A stretch of 26,117 nt of DNA from CAZWLY01 sp964634465 (GTDB lineage Bacteria > Desulfobacterota > Desulfarculia > G963662305): the NCBI GenBank assembly GCA_964634465.1, contig CAZWLY010000025.1, forward strand, positions 1 through 26,117. Reading direction: 5' to 3'. Numbering within the stretch: the stretch's first letter is position 1; each line of letters opens with the position of its first letter. Both the position numbers and the translations under genes were made by a program. Positions 15,958 to 23,346 of the stretch are shown one piece after another. The notes under the pieces are model-generated. The model was not told the origin of the DNA. It ran no database searches and saw nothing but the letters and a program-made list of their open reading frames with translations.

Positions 15958-17443
15958 GTTTCGGCTTACCTCTCTTGGGCGCTTCGACGTCGGCCAACGC
16001 GGCCAGGACCGGCAGCCGGGCGTGGCGGGCCAGCTCGTCCGGCGTCTTGACGGTGTGGTCCAGGTAGTGGCTCAGAAAAGCCCCGGCCACGCCGGCGATG
16101 AGCCCGACCACGATCGAGGCCAGGCCCAGGAGCATCTTCTTGGGGAAGATCGGCACCGAGGGCTCGTCGGCCCAACTGGCCACCGATACGTTGGCCACCC
16201 GGGCCGCCGCCTCCTGTTCGGAGATTCGGGCCTCCTCGGTCTTGTCCGAGTAGAGGAGGTAGTTCTTCTCGGCCTGCCTGAGTTCCCGTTTGAGCCGTTC
16301 CAGGGCGGTTTCCTTCTCGGTCAGGAAGTTGGTTTCGGCCTCGATGAGCTTGATCTCGTCGGCCAGGGCCTTCTCATGGGCCATCAGGGCGCCGAGATCG
16401 ACCTCGCTACCCCGCAGGATCCGTTTCATCTCCCTGTCGATGGCCTCTTGAACCTCGGCCGCCTGGCGCTGGGCGTCTTGATACTCGACCGAGTCCTTGG
16501 GGTAGAGCAGACCGATGCGCTCCCGTTCGACCAGAAGCGGGACCAGCGACTTGGTCAGCTCGATGACGGCCGCGCTCTGGCGCAGGTCTCTGGTCAGCCC
16601 CTTGATCCGCCCGGAGGCGACCATGCCCTCTTTCAGCGCCGAGAGGCGGGTCTGTTCCTCGGCTATCCGGCTGCGGACGGCGAGCAGGTTCTGTCGAAGC
16701 GTCTTCAACAACTCGACGTTGGCCGCCTGCTGGGCCTTGAGGTCGGAGATGGACCACTTGGCCTGGAACTCCTGGAGGGCCTTTTCCGCCTCGGCCAGCT
16801 TTTTGGCGTAGAGGCGGGTCTGCTCGGCGAAGAACTCCAGACTGCCCCGGGCCTGGTGGACGGCGATGTGGCGGTCGATGTACATGTCGACCAAGGTGTT
16901 GACCGTGTTGGCGATCTTGGTCGGGTTGTCGCCGGTCAAGAGAACCTGGATCATGTTGGACATGGTCACCGGTTCGATTTCCAGCGCTTCCTCCAGGCCG
17001 ATCACCGCCCCCTCCACCGGATCGACTTCCTCGCTCAAGCCGACGGCGATCAACGCCCGTTTGATCGCCCCGAGCACGCCGGCGATCAAACGGGAAACGA
17101 GTTTTTTGCGCTCCTCGGACTTGTAGAGCTCCAGCTTGAGCACCACTTCCTTGAGCAGACTCCTGGAGGACAGAATCTGTATCTCGGAGTTGATGTCCTG
17201 CTGGGTCACCGGCAAGGGCCGCAGGCTGCCCGGTGCGGCCTGGGCCAGAACGCTGGAGTCGATGGTCGGTTTCAAGAGCACCGTGGCCGAGGTCTCGTAG
17301 ACGGGATCGACCAGAAACGAGACGGCCATGGTCACCCCGACGATGGTGACGAAAATGCCGATCAGGATCTTGATCTTGGAGAAGATGACGTAGAGGATGT
17401 CCCTCAGCGAGATCCTGCCCAGGGTGGTGTCGGGAAGGGCCAT
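15950..17443 (-). CDS. Wzz/GumC-type chain-length determinant (polysaccharide copolymerase)
   Basis: This 497-residue inner-membrane copolymerase has an N-terminal segment near 17-45 (FSKIKILIGIFVTIVGVTMA) and a second near 437-459. The latter is preceded by the proline-rich DEPSVPIFPKK typical of Wzz/GumC. Between them is a large periplasmic domain, with long coiled coils around residues 190-420. The cytoplasmic tail reads DHTVKTPDELARHARLPVLA, a typical contact region for a CpsD/BY-kinase partner. It sets polymer length and couples polymerisation to export. The ATG at 17443 is 13 bp after the Wza-like stop, with GAGGA and GGAG sites, and it overlaps the CpsD-like gene by 8 bp. This partner-gene order is the standard split BY-kinase arrangement. 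Confidence 0.93.
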   Translation of the reverse strand: MALPDTTLGRISLRDILYVIFSKIKILIGIFVTIVGVTMAVSFLVDPVYETSATVLLKPTIDSSVLAQAAPGSLRPLPVTQQDINSEIQILSSRSLLKEVVLKLELYKSEERKKLVSRLIAGVLGAIKRALIAVGLSEEVDPVEGAVIGLEEALEIEPVTMSNMIQVLLTGDNPTKIANTVNTLVDMYIDRHIAVHQARGSLEFFAEQTRLYAKKLAEAEKALQEFQAKWSISDLKAQQAANVELLKTLRQNLLAVRSRIAEEQTRLSALKEGMVASGRIKGLTRDLRQSAAVIELTKSLVPLLVERERIGLLYPKDSVEYQDAQRQAAEVQEAIDREMKRILRGSEVDLGALMAHEKALADEIKLIEAETNFLTEKETALERLKRELRQAEKNYLLYSDKTEEARISEQEAAARVANVSVASWADEPSVPIFPKKMLLGLASIVVGLIAGVAGAFLSHYLDHTVKTPDELARHARLPVLAALADVEAPKRGKPKRV

Positions 17444-17456
17444 TCCTCAAACGCTC

Positions 17457-18554
17457 CTAGTCGGGTTGGGTCCCGCCGAGGGTGTAGGCGAAGGTGCCGG
17501 TGAAACGCAGCGGAATCAGCCGCCACAAGGCGTCGGCGGTCAGCGCCGCCTCGCCCAGCTTGGTGTAGGGGACGAAGACGACGTCGTATTGTTTGAGCAT
17601 CCTGTCGGCGGCGATGTTGCCCTGACCGATGACCCGGTCCATGTCGACCACTTGGGCCTCCGGCCGGCCGTCGGGCCGGCGGGAGATGACCACCACCTGA
17701 TGGGTGTTGGCCTGCTCGGTGAAGCCGCCGGCCTGGGCGATGATCTGACTCAAGGTCGTCGGGCCCAGAAGCTGGTAGAAGTTGGGCCGCCGGACCTGGC
17801 CCATGACGTAGACCCGGTTGGACCGGGCCTGGAGCACGGCGACGGTGATCGAGATGGCGCTGACGATCTTCTGGTAGCCCTTCTCCAGCTTCTCGCTCAG
17901 TTGACGGGGCGTCAGCCCGGCCGCCTGGATGTCATCTAGATAGGGCAGGGAAATCTTGCCGTCGGGCCTGATCACCACCAGCCGGGACTGGCCTCGATCC
18001 TGGGTGGTGATGGCCCGCTTCAGCTCTTCGAGCTTGGCGTTGAAACCGACCACCTCGACGGTCACGCTGGGCCGGGTCAGGAAGGGGCGAAACTTCTCGG
18101 AGATGATCTTGGCCAGGTCAGTCGGCTTGAGGCCAGCCGCCTTGACCTCGCCCACCCGGGGCAGGGTGATGTAGCCGTCGGGCCTGACCCTGACCGAGCG
18201 GCTCATCATGGGGTAATAGAAGAAATCGACCCTCAGCCTGTCTTCGGTGTCGATGACGTATTCACCCACCGAGCGGCCGGGATCGATCTGGTAGAGGACC
18301 TCGAGCTGATCGCCGTGGCCCAAGACATAGTCGGCCGGCACGTATGTCGCCGCCGGCCGATCGTGGACGACTTCATCCCTTACCGCTATGGACGGCTGGC
18401 CGCATCCGGCCGCGCTGAACGCCCACGCCACAAGGATAGTCGTTATCGCCAGGAGCCGATAGTGCCGTTTCACTTTACCAACTCTGCCGGCCAGGCAATC
18501 ATGAAACCGGATACAGATTCGGCCCCTCCCCCTTGTTGTTTCCTTACTTATCAT
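17457..18554 (-). CDS. Wza-like polysaccharide export lipoprotein
   Basis: This outer-membrane polysaccharide exporter of 365 residues contains a lipobox, SAAGC, after LLAITTILVAWAF. A polysaccharide export (PES) domain follows with YVLGHGDQLEVLYQ and VRPDGYITLPRVGEVKAAG. Soluble-ligand-binding (SLBB-like) domains carry VIRPDGKISLPYLDDIQAAG and NRVYVMGQVRRPNFYQLLG. It forms the export channel fed by Wzz. The ATG at 18554 has GAGGG eight bases upstream but leaves an unusually long charged stretch before the signal peptide. A GTG at 18473 would give a standard lipoprotein signal but has a poor ribosome site, so the start is uncertain. It is the first gene of the minus-strand locus, divergent from the transferase gene. 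Confidence 0.92.
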   Translation of the reverse strand: MISKETTRGRGRICIRFHDCLAGRVGKVKRHYRLLAITTILVAWAFSAAGCGQPSIAVRDEVVHDRPAATYVPADYVLGHGDQLEVLYQIDPGRSVGEYVIDTEDRLRVDFFYYPMMSRSVRVRPDGYITLPRVGEVKAAGLKPTDLAKIISEKFRPFLTRPSVTVEVVGFNAKLEELKRAITTQDRGQSRLVVIRPDGKISLPYLDDIQAAGLTPRQLSEKLEKGYQKIVSAISITVAVLQARSNRVYVMGQVRRPNFYQLLGPTTLSQIIAQAGGFTEQANTHQVVVISRRPDGRPEAQVVDMDRVIGQGNIAADRMLKQYDVVFVPYTKLGEAALTADALWRLIPLRFTGTFAYTLGGTQPD

Positions 18555-18653
18555 TGTTTTAACCCTCGATCAAGTACAAAATTGAAAAATATCTTGTAGT
18601 TAAAATCATTCGCCGCGGCCGGGGATCGAAGCCCGGCCGACCGGGCGGGCGTT

Positions 18654-18683
18654 TTGTGGGCCGTCTGGCGGGTGTGTTATGAT
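18654..18683 (+). promoter_or_regulatory. Extended -10 promoter in the divergent region
   Basis: The plus strand holds TTGTGG (18654-18659), an 18-bp spacer and TATGAT (18678-18683) preceded by TG at 18675-18676, a good extended -10. It would drive the transferase gene with a leader of about 36 bases. The opposite, AT-rich half of the gap (about 18555-18610) should hold the promoter for the large minus-strand locus, but no single box stands out. Confidence 0.5.
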
Positions 18684-18725
18684 AAATTCGCCCCGACATC
18701 CAAGTCGGCGATGCGGCTGTGAAGC

Positions 18726-20168
18726 ATGATCAAGACCCGCTACAAGGCCAAGTTACTTTCCGCCGCCATCAGGTTCCTGGACGTGGTCCTGGTGACGTTC
18801 ATCTTCGCCAACGTCTGGGAGTTGGCCAATTACGGGCAATTCGTGTCCCTGGATACCCTCCATCGGGTCCAGTTCACGGTCTGGCATCTGGGGGCGATGC
18901 TCATCTTGGCCGCGTTGTGGTATTTGGTCTTCAGCCTGTTGGGGCTCTACGATTTTCGCCGGGTGGAGAGTTGGGGGCAGCGGCTGTGGCGGGTTTTCGC
19001 CGCCTGCTCCCTGGGCGTGGCCGGCATCATGTTCGCCCTCAACCTTTTGGCCGTTCCCGGCCTGAGGGGGCCGGTGCCGGCCGGCTTCTGGCTGGCGACC
19101 ATCCTGATCTTCCTCGTCTACCGCTCGATCCTGTGGATCGGGTTTTACAAGGCTCGAACCTCGGGGCGCAACATCCGCTACGTGGTCATCGTCGGGCTGG
19201 GCGAGCGCTCGATCGCCCTGTGGCGGCGACTGGAAAAGGCCAAGTTGGGCTATCGGTTGTTGGGTTTCGTCGATGACGGCGTGCCCGACGAGTTCCTGGA
19301 AAACGAGCTCGGCGGTCCTTTCTTGTCGCCCCTGTCCCGCTTCTCCGAGTACCTGGCCAACCACGTCGTGGACGAGGTGCTGTTGGCCTTGCCCATGAAG
19401 AGCCACTACGATCAGGCCCTCCAGACGATCAAGACCTGCGCCGTTCAAGGCATCAGAATCCGCCTCCTGACCGACCTCTTCGACCTGCCGCCGGGGGTGG
19501 ACTACCACATCGAGCGGGTGGACGAGTACGCCTTCATCACCTACGACACCGACGTCCACTCCGAGTTCCAGCACGACTTCAAGCGCGTCTTCGACACCCT
19601 CGTCTCCGGGCTGGCCCTGATCGTCTTCTCGCCGTTGATGTTGGCCATCTCGATCGCCATCTTGATCGCCGACGGCTGGCCGATCTTCTACCTCCAGGAG
19701 CGGGTCGGCTACAACAAGCGGCGCTTCAAGATGTTCAAGTTCCGGACCATGATCCGCGACGCCGAGAAAATGCAGGACGAGTTGGAGGCCCTCAACCGGG
19801 TCGCCGGGCCGGCGTTCAAGATCGAGAACGATCCCCGGGTGACCAAGCTGGGCCGTTTTTTGAGAAAGACCAGCCTGGACGAGTTGCCCCAGTTTCTCAA
19901 CGTCTTTTTGGGCCAAATGTCTCTGGTCGGCCCCCGGCCGCTGCCGGTCCGGGACTTCGAGCGCTTCTACGACGACGCCCACCGCCGCCGGTTTTCGGTC
20001 AAGCCGGGCCTCTCCGGACTGTGGCAGGTTTCGGGCCGCTCCGACATGAACTTCGAGGAGTGGATGAAGCTGGACACCTACTACGTCGACAACTGGTCCT
20101 TTTGGTTGGATTTGCGAATCCTGATGCGGACCGTCGGCGTGGTTTTCAAAATGAAGGGCGCCTATTGA
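18726..20168 (+). CDS. Polyprenyl-phosphate sugar-1-phosphate transferase (WbaP/WcaJ-like)
   Basis: This 480-residue polyisoprenyl-phosphate hexose-1-phosphate transferase moves a sugar-1-phosphate from a nucleotide sugar to undecaprenyl phosphate, the first step of repeat-unit synthesis. Four hydrophobic segments lie in the first 140 residues. A Rossmann-like CoA-binding domain starts at VVIVGLGERS (153-162). A re-entrant membrane helix (about 288-316) precedes the catalytic block. This carries ERVGYNKRRFKMFKFRTM, SLDELPQFLNVFLGQMSLVG (catalytic D385-E386) and PGLSGLWQVSGRSD. The ATG at 18726 has only a weak ribosome site. It is divergent from the Wza-Wzz locus and shares a 171-bp intergenic region, so the two units are likely co-regulated. 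The initial sugar is probably glucose or galactose, not determined. Confidence 0.95.
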   Translation: MIKTRYKAKLLSAAIRFLDVVLVTFIFANVWELANYGQFVSLDTLHRVQFTVWHLGAMLILAALWYLVFSLLGLYDFRRVESWGQRLWRVFAACSLGVAGIMFALNLLAVPGLRGPVPAGFWLATILIFLVYRSILWIGFYKARTSGRNIRYVVIVGLGERSIALWRRLEKAKLGYRLLGFVDDGVPDEFLENELGGPFLSPLSRFSEYLANHVVDEVLLALPMKSHYDQALQTIKTCAVQGIRIRLLTDLFDLPPGVDYHIERVDEYAFITYDTDVHSEFQHDFKRVFDTLVSGLALIVFSPLMLAISIAILIADGWPIFYLQERVGYNKRRFKMFKFRTMIRDAEKMQDELEALNRVAGPAFKIENDPRVTKLGRFLRKTSLDELPQFLNVFLGQMSLVGPRPLPVRDFERFYDDAHRRRFSVKPGLSGLWQVSGRSDMNFEEWMKLDTYYVDNWSFWLDLRILMRTVGVVFKMKGAY

Positions 20169-20420
20169 TCCGCCCCGGCCGCGCCTCCCGGCCCCGCCGG
20201 GCCGCCGGACTTAGCTGCGGGGGAGGGCGAATCGGCGGCCGTTCGGCCAGGGGCGGGCCGCGGCTGGCGCCCCTTTCCGTCCGGTCGGGCAGGGAACAGC
20301 CCCGCCGCAAACGACGGGATATCGAGAGCAGAGGCGAACTCGGCCTCATCCGCCGCAAGCCGCCGGGGGACAACCCCTCCCGTGGGGGCAATAAATCGTC
20401 TTCAATATTAAAAAATAAAG
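20169..20420. other. Non-coding stretch after the transferase gene
   Basis: This stretch of about 250 bp is GC-rich with several potential short hairpins (for example CCCGGCCCCGCCGGG soon after the stop) and turns AT-rich from about 20390. No T-tract terminator, tRNA or convincing coding frame was found. Its possible minus-strand frame is low-complexity Arg/Pro-rich and was rejected. Confidence 0.5.
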
Positions 20421-20449
20421 TTGCGCCGGGTCGGGATGGGGTGTATATA
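20421..20449 (+). promoter_or_regulatory. Promoter of the RRM gene
   Basis: TTGCGC (20421-20426), a 17-bp spacer and TATATA (20444-20449) form a good sigma-70 type promoter, with TG just before the -10. Transcription would start near 20456, leaving a leader of about 169 bases before the RRM gene. Confidence 0.5.
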
Positions 20450-20455
20450 TGCACC

Positions 20456-20624
20456 TTCAATGGAAGGATTCAATGGTTCATAACAAGAGAGCGATTGGGT
20501 CACAGTGGGGCCACGGAGACACCGGGCCCCGGTTTTGCTCGCTCTTCGGGATAGACAGGGTACCTATGGCGCTCGGTTTCGGACGAAAGGGCAGCACTCA
20601 CAACCAGACGAGGAGTTTTTAGAG
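20456..20624 (+). promoter_or_regulatory. Structured 5' leader of the RRM gene
   Basis: The leader contains two nested pairings. AGAGCGA (20488-20494) pairs with TCGCTCT (20539-20545), and inside it GGGGCC (20507-20512) pairs with GGCCCC (20525-20530). The ribosome site AGGAG (20611-20615) lies beyond these stems. Long structured leaders are known for cold-shock-induced RNA-binding genes, so temperature control is an inference. Confidence 0.4.
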
Positions 20625-20891
20625 ATGACGAACATTTACGTAGGGAACCTGCCCTTCAGCGCCACCGAGGACGAGGTCCACGATCTCTTTTCGCAGCACG
20701 GCGAGGTCTCATCCGTCCGCCTGATCAGTGATCGGGACACCGGACGCCCCCGCGGTTTCGGCTTTGTGGAGATGGAGAGCGGCGGCGACGACGCCATCCA
20801 GGCCCTCAACGGCGTCGCCATGGGCGGCCGCGACCTGAAGGTCAACGAGGCCAGGGAACAGCGCCGGGAACGATCCAGCCGTCGCTGGTAA
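20625..20891 (+). CDS. Single-RRM RNA-binding protein
   Basis: This 88-residue protein consists of one RNA recognition motif. RNP2 is IYVGNL (residues 4-9) and RNP1 is RGFGFVEM (43-50), both with the conserved aromatic residues. A short arginine-rich tail (about 77-88, REQRRERSSRRW) probably adds non-specific RNA affinity. Proteins of this size and layout are common in cyanobacteria and deltaproteobacteria and are often cold-induced RNA chaperones. The ATG at 20625 is placed by AGGAG nine bases upstream and the family-standard MTNIYVGNLPF start. An earlier in-frame start at 20505 lies within the leader and is not favoured. An intrinsic terminator follows, so the gene is monocistronic. Confidence 0.93.
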   Translation: MTNIYVGNLPFSATEDEVHDLFSQHGEVSSVRLISDRDTGRPRGFGFVEMESGGDDAIQALNGVAMGGRDLKVNEAREQRRERSSRRW

Positions 20892-20941
20892 TTCTTCGGC
20901 TTGACAGCCGCGGCCGGGATGCTTGACGCCCCGGCCCTTTG

Positions 20942-20972
20942 CCCCGCGCCCTTGGGCGCGGGGTTCGTTTTT
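20942..20972 (+). terminator. Intrinsic terminator after the RRM gene
   Basis: CCCCGCGCC (20942-20950) and GGCGCGGGG (20955-20963) form a perfect 9-bp GC stem with a four-base loop, followed by TTCGTTTTT. It ends about 80 bp after the RRM stop. Confidence 0.85.
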
Positions 20973-21039
20973 CCACCTTCAGCGTCCCATCCGGCTCTTG
21001 CCGGCCCCGGCGAAAAGCCCTGGCCGCCGCCTTGGGATA

Positions 21040-21048
21040 TGCTATCAT
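21040..21048 (+). promoter_or_regulatory. Extended -10 element before mpl
   Basis: TGCTATCAT (21040-21048) fits the TGnTAnnnT extended -10 pattern. There is no clear -35, which such promoters do not need. A start near 21055 would give a leader of about 58 bases before the mpl ATG. Confidence 0.4.
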
Positions 21049-21112
21049 GTCGCGGTTCAGCCGCCGCCCGTCGGCGGGCGAGGCGATATCCTCAACCTCG
21101 AAGCGAAGCTCC

Positions 21113-22543
21113 ATGACCAGACACAGGATCTACCTCATCGGCATCTGCGGTACGGCCATGGGCGCCCTGGCCGGTCTGCTCAAGGACTCGGGTCACGAGG
21201 TCGTCGGCTCGGACCAGGGCGTCTATCCGCCCATTTCCGAGTTTCTGGCGGCCAAGAGGATTCCGGTCCTGGACGGCTTCGAGGCCGACCACATCGACCG
21301 GACCCGGCCCGACCTGGTGATCATCGGCAACGTCGTCCGCCGGGAGAACCCCGAGGCGGTTCGGGTCTTCGAGCTGGGCCTGGACTACCTGTCCCTGCCG
21401 GCGGCCCTGGGCCGGTTCTTCCTCGAAGGCCGCCAGTCGGTGGTCGCCGCCGGCACCCACGGCAAAACGACCACCTCGGCCCTGCTGGCCTGGCTGCTGG
21501 AGTCGGCCGGAGCCGACCCGTCGTTCATGATCGGCGGCATCCTCAACAACTTCTCGGCCAACTACAAGCTCGGCCGGGGCGACCATTTCGTGGTCGAGGG
21601 CGACGAGTACGACACCGCCTTCTTCGACAAGGAGGCCAAGTTCCTCCACTATCGGCCCCGGTGGGTCGTCTTGACCGGCGTCGAGTTCGACCACGCCGAC
21701 ATCTTCGACGACCTGGCGGCGATCAAGGCCATGTTCGCCAAGTTCATCGCCCTCATCCCGCCGGACGGCCGGCTGATGGTCTTCGCCCACGACGCCGCGG
21801 CCATGGAGCTGGCCGCCGGGGCGGCCTGCCCGGTGATCCCCTACGGCTTTGACGATCGAGCCGCCATCAGGGCCGAGGCGGTCAGCCTGGGGCCGGGCCG
21901 GGTCGCCTTCGACCTGGTGATTCGGGGCCGGAGCCTGGGCCGGTTTCTCTCGCCCCTGCCCGGCCGCCACAATCTGGCCAACGCCCTGGCCTCGCTGGGG
22001 CTCCTGTTGGAGATGGGCTTCGAGCCGGCGGCCCTGGCCCACGGGTTGGGGAGCTTCGCCGGGGTGAGGCGGCGGCAGGAGGTCTACGCCCGAATCCCGG
22101 CCGGTCCCGGCGATATCCTGCTCATGGACGACTTCGCCCACCACCCGAGCGCGGTCAGGGAGACCCTGGCCGGACTGCGGCCCTTTTTCGCCGACCGGCG
22201 TTTAATCGCCGTGTTCGAGCCGAGAACCAACACCTCGCGCCGCAAGATTTTCCAGGCCGACTACCCGCCAAGCTTCGACCAGGCCGACCTGGTCCTCGTC
22301 CGCAAGCCCCCGCCCAAGGCCGACATCCCGGAGGAGGAGATGTTCTCCTCTCAGCGGCTGGTCGAGGACCTGAAGGCTCGAGGCCGGGAGGCGGCCTTCT
22401 TCCCGGACACCGACTCCCTGCTCGAGCGCCTGGTCGAGATCGCCCGGCCCGGCGACCTGATCGCCATCATGTCCAACGGCGGGTTCGACGGTCTGCACGG
22501 CCGGCTGGAGGCGGCCCTGGCGGAGCGGTGGGGGCGGGATTAG
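21113..22543 (+). CDS. mpl: UDP-MurNAc:L-alanyl-gamma-D-glutamyl-meso-DAP ligase (murein recycling)
   Basis: This 476-residue Mur ligase re-attaches the recovered tripeptide to UDP-MurNAc, recycling peptidoglycan in the cytoplasm with ATP. It aligns along its whole length with E. coli Mpl (about 457 residues). Conserved blocks are ICGTAMGALAGLLKDSGHEV, VAAGTHGKTTTS (P-loop, about 112-122), EGDEYDTAFFDKEAKFLHY, EFDHADIFDDLAAIKAMF, DDFAHHPSAVRETLAGL and MSNGGFDGLHG. The ATG at 21113 starts the protein at the same point as E. coli Mpl (RIYLIGICGT). The frame is open upstream to before 20940, but that region contains the terminator and promoter. The ribosome site is weak. Its presence supports a Gram-negative host. 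Confidence 0.95.
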   Translation: MTRHRIYLIGICGTAMGALAGLLKDSGHEVVGSDQGVYPPISEFLAAKRIPVLDGFEADHIDRTRPDLVIIGNVVRRENPEAVRVFELGLDYLSLPAALGRFFLEGRQSVVAAGTHGKTTTSALLAWLLESAGADPSFMIGGILNNFSANYKLGRGDHFVVEGDEYDTAFFDKEAKFLHYRPRWVVLTGVEFDHADIFDDLAAIKAMFAKFIALIPPDGRLMVFAHDAAAMELAAGAACPVIPYGFDDRAAIRAEAVSLGPGRVAFDLVIRGRSLGRFLSPLPGRHNLANALASLGLLLEMGFEPAALAHGLGSFAGVRRRQEVYARIPAGPGDILLMDDFAHHPSAVRETLAGLRPFFADRRLIAVFEPRTNTSRRKIFQADYPPSFDQADLVLVRKPPPKADIPEEEMFSSQRLVEDLKARGREAAFFPDTDSLLERLVEIARPGDLIAIMSNGGFDGLHGRLEAALAERWGRD

Positions 22544-22678
22544 GCCACCCGAGCCGCCCGGCCCGTCCGAAGCAGGACCTTTCCCTGGCGGCGTTGCCCG
22601 GCTGATTGCGGCTCACCGAGCCGGACGGCGGCCGTCTTTCCGGACGGCGCGCCGGTCTACCGCTACCCCGACCCGTGG

Positions 22679-23062
22679 TTGTTGATCGACTTCGTCCGGC
22701 TCCACCTCTATCGGCTGCGTAAGGCCCAAGAGCACATCAACCCCGGCCGGTTGCGGGCCCGCCTGGCCGCCGTCCTCATCTGGTGGCTCGCGCCGCTGGC
22801 CCTGGCCACCGCCCTGGCCGGCTTCATGCGTCTCGACCAATTGTGGGTCACCGCGTTCGATCTAGGCTGCTTGATTTGGTCGGCCCGGCTATCCGTGGCC
22901 AACTACCGCCGAGCGGTCAACACGCTCAGAACCGTCAACGGTCGTGGCTTGACGAGGCCGAAGGAATGGTCCGATCTCGGTGGAGAGCTGGCGACCGCCG
23001 TTTCAGTATTGGTCGTGGCCGTTATCCTGATGCTCAGGGCCGACGGCTGGCGGCCCTGGTAA
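22679..23062 (+). CDS. Small membrane protein of unknown function
   Basis: This unrecognised 127-residue protein has three likely membrane segments (AAVLIWWLAPLALATALAGF, LWVTAFDLGCLIWSARL and AVSVLVVAVILML), with a basic first stretch (HLYRLRKAQEH). The first available start is TTG at 22679, without a ribosome site. The same frame stays protein-like upstream (AAVFPDGAPVYRYPDPW), so the true start could be earlier or the region may contain a frameshift. It begins 135 bp after mpl on the same strand. The codon use is a little less GC-biased near the end. Confidence 0.55.
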   Translation: MLIDFVRLHLYRLRKAQEHINPGRLRARLAAVLIWWLAPLALATALAGFMRLDQLWVTAFDLGCLIWSARLSVANYRRAVNTLRTVNGRGLTRPKEWSDLGGELATAVSVLVVAVILMLRADGWRPW

Positions 23063-23117
23063 CCCCACTTTGCCCGAGGCCCGGTCGAACCAGGCGGTTT
23101 TTCAGTCTCGGTGTAAA

Positions 23118-23250
23118 CGGCACAACCAACCACCACATAGAATTAATCAGCACAATATGTATTTGGCGCGAACAATTTGATTGACCCAATATGTATTTTC
23201 CCGGTACATTTTGTGCCGATCTTTGGCGACCTTAGCGGTGAAAATTGTGC
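23118..23250. promoter_or_regulatory. Symmetric GCACAA/TTGTGC array upstream of trpB2
   Basis: Four copies of a 6-bp word occur in the 284-bp gap: GCACAA at 23120-23125 and 23150-23155, and its reverse complement TTGTGC at 23211-23216 and 23245-23250. The outer copies extend to CGGCACAA and TTGTGCCG. Two point one way and two the other, as in an operator array. About 0.14 copies are expected by chance in both strands of this gap. Confidence 0.4.
23153..23198 (+). repeat. 12-bp direct repeat
   Basis: CAATATGTATTT occurs at 23153-23164 and again at 23187-23198, 34 bp apart, in the AT-rich gap before trpB2. The first copy overlaps one of the GCACAA words. Confidence 0.7.
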
Positions 23251-23280
23251 AGATTTATTCGTCTATTGAAACATTTTTCG

Positions 23281-23310
23281 TTGCTTTGCCAAATCGGTCT
23301 CTCGTATATT
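23281..23310 (+). promoter_or_regulatory. Promoter of trpB2
   Basis: TTGCTT (23281-23286), an 18-bp spacer and TATATT (23305-23310) form a good sigma-70 promoter. It would start near 23317, about 30 bases before the ATG, with GGGAGGAGGACG as the ribosome site. The GCACAA/TTGTGC array lies upstream of it. Confidence 0.6.
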
Positions 23311-23346
23311 GAATTTGTCTCACCTTAATCCGGGAGGAGGACGCGA

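Noticed and set aside
15191..17503. 770-codon plus-strand open frame across the Wzz and CpsD-like genes
   Set aside because: It is antisense to two motif-bearing genes and lacks any family signature.
20280..20400. Possible riboswitch (GEMM-like GCAAAC and GGGA words)
   Set aside because: The core c-di-GMP riboswitch elements could not be assembled in the right order, and the words are probably chance in GC-rich DNA.
20146..20460. Minus-strand 104-codon frame in the gap after the transferase
   Set aside because: Arg/Pro-rich low-complexity sequence with no ribosome site, overlapping the likely RRM promoter region.
20939..21112. Extended N-terminus of Mpl
   Set aside because: This segment contains the RRM terminator and a promoter; E. 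coli Mpl begins at the position matching 21113.
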